Positions 13,204 through 23,910 of a stretch of 64,000 nt of DNA are shown one piece after another. Source of the stretch: Cricetomys ansorgei (taxonomy: Eukaryota > Chordata > Mammalia > Rodentia > Nesomyidae). Every line of letters starts with the position of its first letter. Within the stretch, counting starts at the first letter, position 1. The translations under genes were made by a program, and so were the position numbers. Location: the NCBI GenBank assembly GCA_026225945.1, contig JAMJFZ010000818.1, forward strand, positions 3,405,501 through 3,469,500, written 5' to 3'. The notes under the pieces were generated by a model. It had not been told where the DNA came from, did no database searches, and saw nothing but the letters and a program-made list of their open reading frames with translations.

Positions 13204-13400
13204 GGGGCAGCGAGCATATGCACACACACATGCATGTGAAGGCCAGAGACCAACCATTGGTGTCTTCTGCAACTATATCTCCACCTTGTCTTTTGAGAGG
13301 CTCTCTCACTGAACATGGAGCTCATCCATTAGATAGACTAGCTGGCCAGTGAGCCCCAGGGATCCTCCTGTCTCTGTATCCCCAGCATCGAGAACACAGG
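13140..13400 (-). repeat. (TG)n microsatellite and adjoining B3/B4 SINE, reverse orientation
   Basis: About 25 uninterrupted TG dinucleotides (13144-13194) lie at the tail side of a reverse SINE with tgtgaaggccagagaccaac and catggagctcatccattaga. The Val/Cys-rich frames here are artefacts. Confidence 0.85.
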
Positions 13401-13421
13401 CATGCACTCCCCCGGCCCCGG

Positions 13422-13515
13422 GGCTCTTTATTTTCCACGGGTGCCGGGGGGATTGAACTCGGGTCCCCATGCTTGCACAGCAAGCGCTTTACCCGCTGAG
13501 CTATTTCCCCGGCTC
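13422..13515 (-). repeat. ID-like SINE, reverse orientation
   Basis: ggggattgaactcgggtccc and cagcaagcgctttacccgct are the reverse of a tRNA-like head. Confidence 0.65.
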
Positions 13516-14275
13516 AATCTTAACCGTCTCCTCCGTTCGCCCACATCCTTCACCACCTGCTCATTCACTCAGCCGTGACATCTGTGTATTAATGACTACC
13601 CCACGGATCTGGCGACACATCACGATGCTGCGCACAGCGAGATTCCACGTTTTCCCCAAGACCAGCTGTGGTGATTATCGCCACCGATGGAACTGTCCCG
13701 TGGTCCCTAGGGTTCTCGGCCCTGCATATTTCCGAGAAGATTAGTAGCTATCTAGGAGGGTGCACGACAGAGGGCCACATCAGCTCCCTCATGTCTAGAA
13801 ATAGGATGTCTGAAGAGGTGTTGCCATCAGAGTGAGCGCAGCAAGGAGAGTAGTTATTTATAAATAGAAGGATTGAGCTTTGGGGGGTTGCCAGATATCT
13901 CTGTAACCTGAGAGTCTTAACTTCTGATTGATGCGACCTGTGTTACGGCACCTTAGAAGGTCGCTGGACTCAAGCTCACGTGTCTACCCTCTAAGTTTGT
14001 GCGGTCTCCTCGAGGGAGATGCAAATGGTGAAGTGACCCAGCCCAGAGAAGCCAGCCAGTGCCAGTGTCTGTCCTGTCTCTCTGATGCTCGACTCTACCT
14101 CTTTTTGTCTTATGTATTTGTCCTTAGTTTCATTCTTCCTTAAAAAAAAAAATCACTTATTAGGGGGAAATTCCCGTGGTGTAAAATGAACCGCTTTAAG
14201 ATTTCCAACCAAGGAACATTTAATGTATCCACAGCATCTCACGGTCGCCTCTTTTAGTGTCTCAAAAACTTACCG

Positions 14276-14318
14276 TCGCTCCAAAGCAAAGTCAACTCGC
14301 TCCAAAGCAAAGTCAACA
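14276..14318. repeat. 21-base tandem duplication
   Basis: tcgctccaaagcaaagtcaa occurs twice back to back. Small local event with no gene context. Confidence 0.85.
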
Positions 14319-14743
14319 AAATCCTTTAAAATCCCGACCACAGTGTGTGTCAATACCGACAAAGACTCATACACGTAAACTCGCTTGATCGTGAGAACAT
14401 CTGGGGGCTGTGACGTTTTCAGATGGAGAGACGGAGGCAGAGGCGGACAAATGAACAGATTCAGGGTTGAAAGGACACGGACAGAGCTTGAGTTTGAACT
14501 CAGCATCGTGTGGCTTAGTAAGGGCTTAAAAAAATCACAGTTGGCCACCCCACATCCAGGTACTCAGCTCCCACAAGTTAAAGGCACAAAACAACATCCA
14601 GGCAGGTAACATGGCATCCTGGGGACAGAGGGGAGAGGCCAGGGGAGAGGATGGAAGGAGGTTTGCTTAGGCAACGCTTGGCCAGGCTTCGGGGCAGCGG
14701 AGCCCGCAGCTGTAGCTGGTTTATTGGAGCCAGCTTAAAAAAA

Positions 14744-14935
14744 AAAAAAAAATTAAAAAAATTTACTTGCACCTGCATGCCTGCACACCCTAGCACAACA
14801 TGTCACGTGCCACATATAGAGGTCAGAGGACAGCTTGTGACAGTCGGCTCTCTCCCTTTTACCACACGAGTCCCAGGGAGTCCCAGGGATTGAACTGAGG
14901 CCATCAGCCTTACCTACTGAGCTACGTTGCCAGCA
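14744..14935 (-). repeat. B3-type SINE, reverse orientation
   Basis: An A-rich tail is followed by gaggtcagaggacagcttgt and gattgaactgaggccatcag; it ends in a tRNA-like 'cctactgagctacgttgcca'. Confidence 0.75.
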
Positions 14936-15159
14936 GCCCGCGGTTAAGACTTGCTGCCAGGCTGCAGTTAGACACTGAAGGATCGACATCATTCTCCATC
15001 ATCAGCAGAGACACTTGTGTCAGCCAATGGACGCGTTTGGGGGTACCACACAAATCACCTGGGATTCCACGGAGAGGCCTGGCTTACCTGGCAGCGAGGG
15101 TGGGGCTCCATCACCAACATCACCTGGGCCGGACCACGCACAGGAGCCGCTGCTCTGCC

Positions 15160-15300
15160 AGGTGAGAGCCATTGGAGGAAGAAGGCGGCCAGCCAATAGG
15201 CGGGGAGGGAGGTACCAAGATAGGGATAAAAGGAGCAGTCCCGGGCTGTTCGCCTCTGCTTCGGAGTCTGCCTCACTAGCTACCGAGTCTCTGTCCTTCC
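15160..15300 (+). promoter_or_regulatory. Compact core-promoter-like block upstream of the tandem array
   Basis: Seen in order: inverted CCAAT (ATTGG, 15171-15175), AGCCAATAGG (CCAAT at 15193-15197), GC-rich CGGGGAGGGAGG, a TATA-like GATAAAAGG (15225-15233), then a pyrimidine-rich stretch starting near 15252 where initiation would be expected about 30 bases downstream. CCAAT and TATA spacing is that of a real RNA polymerase II promoter. A GATAAA at 15386-15391 could be a weak poly(A) signal, which would make the block resemble the U3/R/U5 order of an LTR. Either reading predicts plus-strand transcription toward the repeat array 0.7 kb downstream. Confidence 0.45.
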
Positions 15301-15399
15301 TTCTAGCCTTTGCATCTTGGGTGGGGGGGGTGGGTGGGTGGGGGGGATCGCTAAGCTTTCTGTCTCTTGAGCTGGCCTGACCTGAAGATAAAGCCCAAA

Positions 15400-15965
15400 G
15401 TGGTCTCTAAAGTTTTCCAATATGGGGGAAAAGAGATACTAAGCTTTGAGCATCAGAGGGGAACGTTAGTGAAATTCAAGCGGGGGTGGGTAGAAGGGGA
15501 AACTGGGGGTAAAGTTTTTCTTGGGTGCCACTGCCCTTCATAGCCAAGGGAGGGGGAGAAAGGGGTTAAAAAAAAGGGAAGGGGGTTGGCTGGCTGACCT
15601 GAATCTACAAGAGAGCTTGTCCTTGCTCTCCGAAGAGAACTATGAATTCCCTGCTCCAAGCTCTGTCACTGAAGTCCTAGGTGTGGGACTCTTGACTTCA
15701 TCGCCATGGGTTCCATGCAGGATGCTCTACGGGAACTAAAAAGGGGCAGGAGTGGCCGGGGTGGAAAGGTTCGAGGTCTCCTTAGCTGGAGTGTCCAGCA
15801 GACAAGTCTGACCTTAAAAAAAGCCCCTCCATACGTTCGTTTTCCTCCCTACCCTCCCACATCCTTAAGCTCTTCACTGGCTTTGCAAAAGACACTGGAT
15901 TCTGGAGGTCCCGAGATGATGGGGGAAGGGGGGGGGAAGGGAGGGGAGAGAAAGTAAACCTGAAT
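15400..15965. other. Unique spacer between promoter-like block and tandem array
   Basis: G-rich runs (for example around 15481-15500 and 15920-15945). A stretch with splice-donor-like sites but no clear exon. It does not recur in the array. Confidence 0.5.
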
Positions 15966-17624
15966 AGTGGCGAGGCTCTCCTCAGTAGGAGGCTAGCTGA
16001 ACGGTAAAGGCCTGTGGTCCGTCTCCAACTTCAGGAAGACTTTCCAGGCAAGCTGAGCAGACGCTGTAGGAGAGGAGACTCTGCTGGGCTAACTCTTGGC
16101 CAGGTAAAGCTTACAAAGTCTGACCCCCCTGTTTCTCTAGAGTTGTAGGGTGTATAAGTATCAAAGTGCTGGGGCAGTGCCCCAAAGCAGCTAAGGGTAG
16201 GGTGCATTGTGGGTGTACCGGAAACTACATGGGTTCCTGCCGGGTCTGGACGACGAGGGGTTTGAAAAGCTCTGGACTCCGACGTGAGCTGGTCTTGTTA
16301 TGAGCAGCTGGGCATGATTCCGAGGCTCTGATTCTCATGGCTGCGAAGGGGCTGTGTGGCATCTAACCTCACGGACTACTAATAATGAGTCATGAGAAAA
16401 CACAAAACTGAGCGAACTGAAAGCTTTCTCGAAGAGTGAGGCCTCCTTGAGCCATTCAAGCTCTCCTGGATCTATAGGGGCCACTGTCACTAATCCCTCT
16501 GGGGTATATGGGAGCTGGGGGGGGGCTGGGCTGGACTGTGTCCCCAGGGACTTCTAAGCTCTTTAGGATACAAACCTATCTCCTGTATTTGGCTTCTTTC
16601 ATGGTGGGAAGAGAATTTTGGTCTTTCACTGACCAAGACCTCAAACACTGACCTAGACACTGTTCCCAGGCAAAAGCGGGAACGCAGAGACTTGAGTGTC
16701 TTGCCGTTGGAAACTCTTGTTTGGGACACAATCCCAAGGGAAAGGGGCAACCTCATGTTTGGCCCCCAACCTTGTCTCCTGTGCCCCTGGGCTGTGTGAC
16801 TAAGTGTATGCACCTGGGGTAGATGGGAATCCTCTGCTGGCTGAGGGCCAGGTGATGGTCCTAACCTTGGCTCAGAAGGTTGCAGCTGCCGTAGCTGGTC
16901 CATCTGAGAGGAGAGGCTCTCAGGTGAGGCCATTTCAGCCTCAGCAGGTGTGAAAGGCGTTAATCACTCAGAAGCAGTCTGAGATGCTTCTTTGAACCCT
17001 GCCCTCCATCCCTCTCTGGCTGTTCCCATACTAAGTCTAAGGGGAGGGGGGGGCTTACTGGGGCTTCAGCATTGGTCTTTCTCAGTGGGACTATGTACAC
17101 AGAAGTCGGCTTCAAAGGACATCTTGCATAGTGTAAAGCTGTCTGTAGCCGTCTAGCTTCAGTGTTTCCAGGGATTCCGAACCTTTCATTGTGGTTGTCT
17201 CATCCCTGGCATCTTTGAGCCCCCCCCCCCTCCCCGGCCCATCTAGGGTTAACCGTGTTGCCTCTATGTGGAAACTTGGCTTTAAATGAGTAGCTGGGCC
17301 CTAAAGAAAGGAACAGGTGCTGTTGCTGCTTTGGGGTAGGAGCTCCTATCTGGAATCAAGACAAAAGGATAAGGGAGGGAAGAGAACCAGGCCCCAGCGA
17401 GTCACATCAACTTTGCCAGTTTTGAGGATCCCAGAGGTTGTCTCTTGAGCCACATCCCAGAGTGACCAGCACTCAGCTAGCACCAGACAGTGAAACAGGC
17501 AGCTAGCTTCAGGCCCAAGGCTGGTAGCCACTGGCAGGAGAATGGGAAAGTCCCTGGGACTTTGTTGGTTACTTGGGCTCTCCTGGTGAGCTAAGGATGC
17601 AGAAAGCAGTCAAACCCAGAGTGC
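15966..17624 (+). repeat. Tandem array copy 1 (about 1.66 kb)
   Basis: First recognisable unit. Alignable landmarks recur in the other copies: ctcctcagtagg (15980), ggggcagtgccccaaagcag (16171), tgttatgagcagctg (about 16297), ctctcctggatctat (16462), gttaatcactcag (about 16960) and ctagcttcaggcccaaggct (17504). This copy lacks a segment of about 330 bases that in later copies holds the B1-derived block: after 'ggggcttcagca' (about 17060) the sequence jumps directly to the part that follows the block elsewhere. Confidence 0.75.
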
Positions 17625-19520
17625 TGAGGGCTCCTCAGTAGGGCCGGGTGAGCGGTGAAGCCCTGGGGTTCATCTCCAGCATCAGTTTCCAGGCAAGCTG
17701 AGCTGAGCCTGCAGGGAGGACAGAGCCTGCTGCGCTGACTCTGCCCAGGGGATGCTTCAAAGGTGGAGTCCTGTTTCTCAAAACCTGAAGGATTTCTGAT
17801 AAAACTCCTGGTGCAGTGCCCCAACGAAGCCAATGGTGGGGTTGTGTGAACTGGTGTACCTGAAACCACTATGGGTTCCTGCGGGGACTGGAGAGGGATG
17901 TGTTAAGGGCTCCGGACTCTTGAGCCCCCGTGCACCTTGTTATGAGCAGCTGAGCGTGATTCTCCAGGCTTTAATTCTCCTGAGTGAGAGGGCACTGCGT
18001 GGTTTCTAGACTCACAGAACTTGACAGCTAAAATCACCGTCACAAGAAAGCAGCCCAAGTACATATATATATAAAACTCATACAGAGTGAACTCAAGCTT
18101 TCTCGATGGGTGCAGCCTCCATGGGCCACTTGAGAGCTCTTTTGGATCTACAAGGGCCACATAAACCCCCTGGGGTACATGGGAATGGGCTGGACTTGTC
18201 TCCAGGGAATCTGGGCTCTTTAGACTCCAAACCCATCTTTCTCCTCCATTCAGCCCTTTTCATGGCGGGAAGAGAATTTTCACTGACCAAGACCTGAGAG
18301 AAATGGTCTAGATAATGCCTCCAGGAAAAAACCCAGGAATGCAGGCAGAGACTTGAGCTTCTGACATTTGTAAAATACTTCCTTGGGACATGTGAGCCAA
18401 GAGAAAGGGGCAACTTCATTTTTAGAGGTGCCTTGTTCACCTTTTTCTTAGCTCCTGGACTGTGAGTGTATGCACATGGGGTTAGACAGGCATCCTCAGC
18501 CGGTTGAGGGTCAGGTGCAAGCCATAACCTTTGCTCCGAAGATTGCAGCTACTCTGGTCCATCTCCAGAGTCTCTGGGTGAGGCCATCTCAGCCTCAGGT
18601 GGAAGGAGTTAATGGGTCAGAAGCCATCAGAAGCCTCTCTTCAGACCCTGCCCTCCATCTCTGGCTGCCCCAATACTTAGGGCCTGGAGGGGAGGCAATG
18701 CTGGGGGCTTCAGCAAGGCAGCTTAATTCAGTGTTTGAAGTATCTTGTAATAAGTTAGACAGCTTGGTGAGCAAAGTGCGCTTGTTTGTCTTATGTGTCT
18801 GCAAGGGTCAGTCTTTAAGTTGTAGAGTCCATGATGCCCTTAGAGGCTTTGAGCAAGGCTCAGACAAGGCTCCCTTGTCTGAGAGAGAATACTGATAGGA
18901 GCTCGATGTGGCGATGCATACCCTTAACTCTCTGCTGCAGACGCAAGTAGATCTGAGTTCTAGACCAAAACTGAACCCTCAACAAAGATGGATATACTGG
19001 TCTTAGTGGGAAGTGTACACAGAAGTCTGGAGTCAGGATCCTAGAGCCTTCTAGCTTCAATGCAGTTTTTACTGGGATTCTGAACCTCTTACTGGGGTTA
19101 CCTCATCCGTGGCAACTTGGAGGGTCCCTCCTGCCCTTCATATTGGGTCAAGAACCCCTCTGCCTCTGTGGGAATTTAAATGAGGCACAAGGCCACCATG
19201 GACAGGTGCTGTTGCTCCTTTGTGGGAGGAACTCCTATCTTGAATCAAATGAAATGGGGATAAGGGCCTGAGGACCAGGCCCTGGCAAGTCACACATCAA
19301 CTTTGCCGGTTCCTCACGATCCAGAGACTTGTCTTATTTGAGCCCCACACCTCATAGTGACCAGCACTCAGCTGGCACTGGACAGTCAACAGGCAGCTAG
19401 CTTCAGGCCCAAGGCCTGGTAGCCACTGGCAGAAGAATGGGAAAGTCCTGAGGACTTATTTTGGTTGCTTTGGCTTTCCCGGTGTGATAAGGATGCAGAA
19501 AGCAGTCCAAACCAGACTGG
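17625..19520 (+). repeat. Tandem array copy 2 (about 1.9 kb)
   Basis: Complete unit starting at ctcctcagtagggccgggtg (17631). It holds the leader tgcagcctccatgggccac (18109), ggaaggagttaatgg (18601), the B1-derived block (about 18895-18970) and ctagcttcaggcccaaggc (19399). An (AT)-rich atatatatata interrupts it near 18063. Minus-strand frames here do not stay open in other copies. Confidence 0.8.
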
Positions 19521-20228
19521 TGGCTGAGCAGTGAAGCCCTGGGGTCCATCTCCAACTCTGGGAAAATATTTCTAGGCAAGCTGAGCAGATCCTGCATTGA
19601 CGACAGCCTGCTGAGCTGACTCTAGCCAGGGTATGTTTCCACAGATAGTCCTGTTTCTCAAAACCTGAAGGATTTCTGCAAATGATCGATAAACCACCTG
19701 GGGCAGTGCCCCAAAGCAGCCAAGGGTGGGGTATAAACTGGTGTACCTGAAACCACTGTGGCTTCCTGCGGGGACTGGAAAAGAGTGTGTTAAGGGCTCC
19801 GGACTCTGGAGCCGGCACACCTTATGAGCAGCTGGGCATATGATTCTCCTTCAGGCTTTTGATTTTCATGCCTGAGAAGGGGTTGGGGCAGCTAGTGTGA
19901 CTGACAATCTGGCTGCTAAAGTGACCTTCACAAGTAAGCACAAGTCTAAAACTCACCCAGAGTGAAATCAAGGACTTCTCGGTGGGTGCAGCCTCTATGG
20001 ACCAGCTGAGGTCTCCTGGATCTACCAGGGTCACCATTGCTAAGATGCTCTGGCTCCCATGGGGAGGGGCGAGACTTGTATCCCCAGGGACTCTTGGCTC
20101 TTCAGACTATAAAACCCATCTCTCTCGTGCATTCTTCCTGTGCATGGTGGAAAGAGTAGTCTTTCACTGACCACGACCTCAGAAATATGGTCTAGATAAT
20201 GCCTCTAGGAAAAACCTAGAAATGCAGG

Positions 20229-20671
20229 TGTAAGTATATGTTCCCCGGTAGTCTGGCGTTTCTCTCCCAACTCCTACCCACCGGCTGGGCTCTGGGCTCT
20301 CTGTGCCCAAGCAGGGATGAGGGTCAGGGGAATGGAAGGGGGAAGGAGAACCAAGGGGTTCTAGGGCTGATGCAGACCTGATACGTTGCACCCAGAATCA
20401 GACAAGGTACAAAGACCTCAGGTCTCCTTGCTTCTGGTAGAAACTGATCTCTTTATTCAGCGAGGGCAAGGGTATTTATCGGGTATGCGGGGACGGAGGC
20501 GGGCAGGCAGCCAGGCAGCCCACCTGCCAACCTTGGTACACAGATCGCACATCCATGGGGGCAAGGAGGTGTGGGGGAGGTGGTAGTATGAAGCAGGCAA
20601 GAGCGGCCTGGTCTCTCCTGCCCTTCCACTCTTGCTGGGTTTGAATTTCTGCCTGAGTCCATGGCATGGCA
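20229..20671 (-). mobile_element. Solo LTR of an endogenous retrovirus, 443 bases, inserted in tandem copy 3
   Basis: The element begins TGTAAG and ends GGCATGGCA on the plus strand, so it has TG...CA ends, and is flanked by the 4-base direct repeat CAGG (20225-20228 and 20672-20675). Sequence on both sides joins exactly as in the empty sites of the other array copies. An AATAAA is present on the minus strand (TTTATT, 20452-20457) with a TATA-like GATAAATA just upstream on that strand, so the LTR most likely reads leftward. A 4-base target duplication is usual for gammaretrovirus-like (class I) elements. No internal viral genes remain. The family is not identified. Confidence 0.7.
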
Positions 20672-21263
20672 CAGGTGGAGACTAGTTTCCTGCCATATGT
20701 AGGAATACATGTTGAGGCATATCCCCAAAAGGGCAGCCCCGTTTTTGGAAACACCTCTGCCCCCAACCTTTTCTCCGTGCCTCTGGGATGTGACTGTGTA
20801 TGCACCTGGGGTAGACAGGAAGCCTCTGCTGGCTGAGGGCCAGGTGCTGGCCACATAACCTTTGCCGAGATGGTTCCAGCTATTATAGCTGGTCCATCTC
20901 TGCAGGGACGGCTCTAGGTGTGAGGCTGTCTCAGCCCCATGGTATGGAAGGAGTTAATCGCTCAGAAACTATCCACATAACTCTACCCTTGGAACCCTGC
21001 CCTCCATCCCTATCTGGGTGCTTCCATAGTAAGTCCTGGGAAGGGGAGGGGCATGCTGGGGCTTCAGCAAGGCAGCTTCATAATTCAGTGCTTTAATGAG
21101 TTCATTGGGAAGCCTGGTGAGCAATGTGGGCTCACATTTATGTGTCTGCAAGAGTCCCAGTCTCTGCCCTTTGAGTTGCGCAGAGAAGGGAGAGCCCATC
21201 CTGATGCCCTTTCAAGGCTCTGAGGCTCTCTTGCCTAGGGGAGAATGTGTGGGGAGAGGACAC

Positions 21264-21350
21264 TGATAGGAGCTGGATGTGGCGATGCATACCTTTAACC
21301 TTTGAGCTCTGGAGGCAGAGGCAGGTAGATCGGAGTTCTACACAGGACAC
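21264..21350 (+). repeat. B1-derived block inside the tandem unit (example copy)
   Basis: The string gctggatgtggcgatgcata, followed by cctttaacc...ggaggcagaggcaggtagat, is a diverged left half of a rodent B1. Orthologous blocks sit at the same place in copies 2 (18895), 4 (23271), 5 (25055), 6 (26940) and 7 (29055). The insertion therefore preceded amplification of the unit and gives a lower limit on order of events. Confidence 0.7.
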
Positions 21351-21911
21351 AGGTTATCACTCACAACAAATGAACACTGGTCTCTCAGTGGCAATATGTC
21401 CTTTGAAGCAGACTTCTGTGTACATTTTTGGCTAACAAAGTTTTCTGTAGCCTTCCAGCTTCAATGAGCTTTTCCTGGGATTTTGAACCTCTTACTGAGG
21501 TTACGCCTCATCCTGGCATCTTGGAGGGTCCCTCCTGCCCTTCATCTTGGGTCAAGAACCCCTCTGCCTCTATGTGGGAATTTAAATGAGGTGCAAGGCC
21601 ATCATGGACAGGTGCTGTTGCTGCTTTGGGGGAGGGGCTCCTATCTTGAATGAAATGGGGATAAGGGCCTGAGAACCAGGCCCTGGCAAGTCACAACTTT
21701 GCCTGTGCCTCAGGATCAGAGACTTGTCTTACTTGAGCCCCACACCCCAGGGTGACCAGCACCCAGCAGGGCACCGGACAATCAACAGGCAGCTAGCTTC
21801 AGGCCCAAGGCTGGTAGCCACTGGCGGCAGAATGGGAAAGTCCCTGGGACTTTGTTGGTTACTTGGGCTCTCCTGGTGAGCTAAGGATGCAGAAAGCAGT
21901 CAAACCCAGAG

Positions 21912-23910
21912 TGGAGGGCTCCTCAGTAGGGCCGGGTGAACGGTGAAGCCCTGGGGTCCATCTCCAGCATCAGGTTCCAGGCAAACTGAGCTGAGCCTGC
22001 AGGAGCCCAGAGCCTGCTGAGCTGACTCCGCCCAGGGGATGCCCCCACAGATGGAGTCCTTCTGAAAGAATTCTGGTGATTATCAATAAAACTCCTGGGG
22101 GCAGTACCCCAAAGCAGCCAAGGGTGGTGGGGTACATACATTGGTGTACCCATAACTACTGTGGGTTTCTCTGATTACAGAGGAATGCTGTGCAAAGGGC
22201 TCCGGACTCGAGTTGGCCCACTGCTTTGTTGTGAGCAGCTGGGCTTGGTTTCTCCTTGAGGCTTTAATTCTCACGGGTGAGAGAAGGCACTTTGTGGTAT
22301 GTAGCTTCACGGAATTTTTCTGCTAAAATCACCGTCACGAGAAAGCACGAGACTAAAACTCACACCTCGTGTGAACTCGGAAGCTTTCTCGCCGGTTGAA
22401 GCCTCCATGGGCCACCTGAGCTCTCCTGGATCTACAAGGGCCACACCAATCTCCTGGGGTACGTGGGGATGGGCTGGAATTTCATCCCCAGGTACACCTG
22501 GCTCTTTAGACTCTCAACCTATCTTTCTCCTGCATTCAGCACCTTCCTTGCATGGTTGGAAGAATATTGTAGGTAATTCCGTAGGTAATGCCTACAGAAA
22601 AAACCCAGGAATGCACTACGTGAGGCCATTTCAGCCTCTTTGGAAGGAGTTAATCGCTCAGTCATCAGAAGTCTCTTTGGGCCCTGTCTTGACTTGAGCT
22701 TCCTGCCACAGTTGTGAATACTTAGGACACATCTGTAAGGCAAAGGGGCAAAAACTCATTTTTGGAGGTGCCTTGCCCACAAACTTCTCCTGTGCTCCTG
22801 GGCTGTGACGGTGTATGCACCTGCGGTAGACAGGAATCCTTTGCTGGCTGAGGGCCAGGTGCTGGCCATAACCTTTGCTCAGATGTCCAGCCGTTTTGGT
22901 TGGTCCATCTCTGCAGATAAGGCTCTGGGTGAGGCCACTTCAGCCTCTTCGGGTGGAAGGAGTTCATAGCTCAATCCTTCTGTGTACCTTTATTTCTGGA
23001 ACCTGCCCTCCATCTCTCTGGCTGCTCCTATAGTAAGCCCTGGAAAGGGGACGGACATGCTGGGGCTTCAAGGCAGCTTCCTAATTCAGTGGTTAAGTAC
23101 TTCGTAAGGAGTTCACTGGATAGCTTTGTGAGTGAAGTGTGCTTATGTTATGTGTCTGCTAGGATCCCAGTCTCTCCCCTTTGAGTCATAGAGCCCATCC
23201 TGATGCCCGTAGAGGCTCTGAGGCTCTCTTGCCTAGGGGAGAATGTGTTGTGGGGAGAGGATACTGACAGGAGCTGGATGTGGCGATGCATACCCTTAAC
23301 CTCTGTGCTCTGGAGGCAGAGGCAGGTAGATCCGAGTTTCTACACAGGACACAGGTTATCATTCACAAAAAAACTCGTCTTCCTCCGTGGCAAGATGTCC
23401 TTCGAAGCTGACGACGAATTCTGTGTACGTCTTGGAATAACGATCATTTAGTAGCCTTCCATGTTCATGCGGTGGAGGCAGAGGCAAGTAGATCTGAGTT
23501 CCAGACCAAAACTGACCCCTCACAGCAAAGGAATACTGATCTTAGTGGGAATGTATACACAGAAGTCGGTTTCAAATACACGTAACAAAGTTGTCTACAG
23601 CTTTCCCAGATTCAATGTTTCCTGAGATGCTGAACCTTCTATTGGTTATGTCATCCCTGGCATCTTCCAAGTGTCCTCCTGCCCATCGAAGGTTAAGAAC
23701 CCTGTGTTGCCTCTACTTGGGAAAGTGGCTTTAAAATGAGCATGACCCTCTTGGAACATGTGCTATTGCTGCTTCTGGGGGTGGAGGGGGGGAGACTGGT
23801 GCCTATCTTGAGTACAGATTGAAATAAGGGGATAAGAACCAGGCCCCCCAGCAGGTCACCCCAGCTGGTCACACACCAACTTTGCCAGCTTCACAGGATC
23901 AGACTTGGCT
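21912..23910 (+). repeat. Tandem array copy 4 (about 2.0 kb, with internal duplication)
   Basis: Starts at ctcctcagtagggccgggtg (21919). It has two versions of the 'ggaaggagtt(a/c)at' landmark (22640 and 22955), separated by a piece with ggacacatctgtaaggcaaa. The same double arrangement occurs in copy 7. The B1-derived block is at about 23271-23350, followed by a second partial block near 23475. The end is truncated: the start landmark of copy 5 is missing and sequence jumps from ggtcacacaccaactttgcc to ctgtggagctgactct. Confidence 0.75.

Larger units (their letters stand above)
19521..21911 (+). repeat. Tandem array copy 3 (about 2.4 kb, enlarged by an LTR insertion)
   Basis: Begins with a partly deleted start landmark (gagcagtgaagccctgggg, about 19528) and follows the same order of landmarks as copy 2. 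The extra length comes from a 443-base solo LTR (20229-20671). Without LTR and duplicated target the copy is about 1.94 kb. The B1-derived block is at about 21264-21350. Confidence 0.8.

Noticed and set aside
13127..13325. Val/Cys- and His/Thr-rich frames
   Set aside because: Translation of the (TG)n tract.
16490..22967. Repeated minus-strand frames in the tandem array (for example 16490-16933, 18093-18440, 20453-20856, 22722-22967)
   Set aside because: They share some peptide fragments because the DNA is repeated, but each copy is broken at different places, so coding is not conserved.
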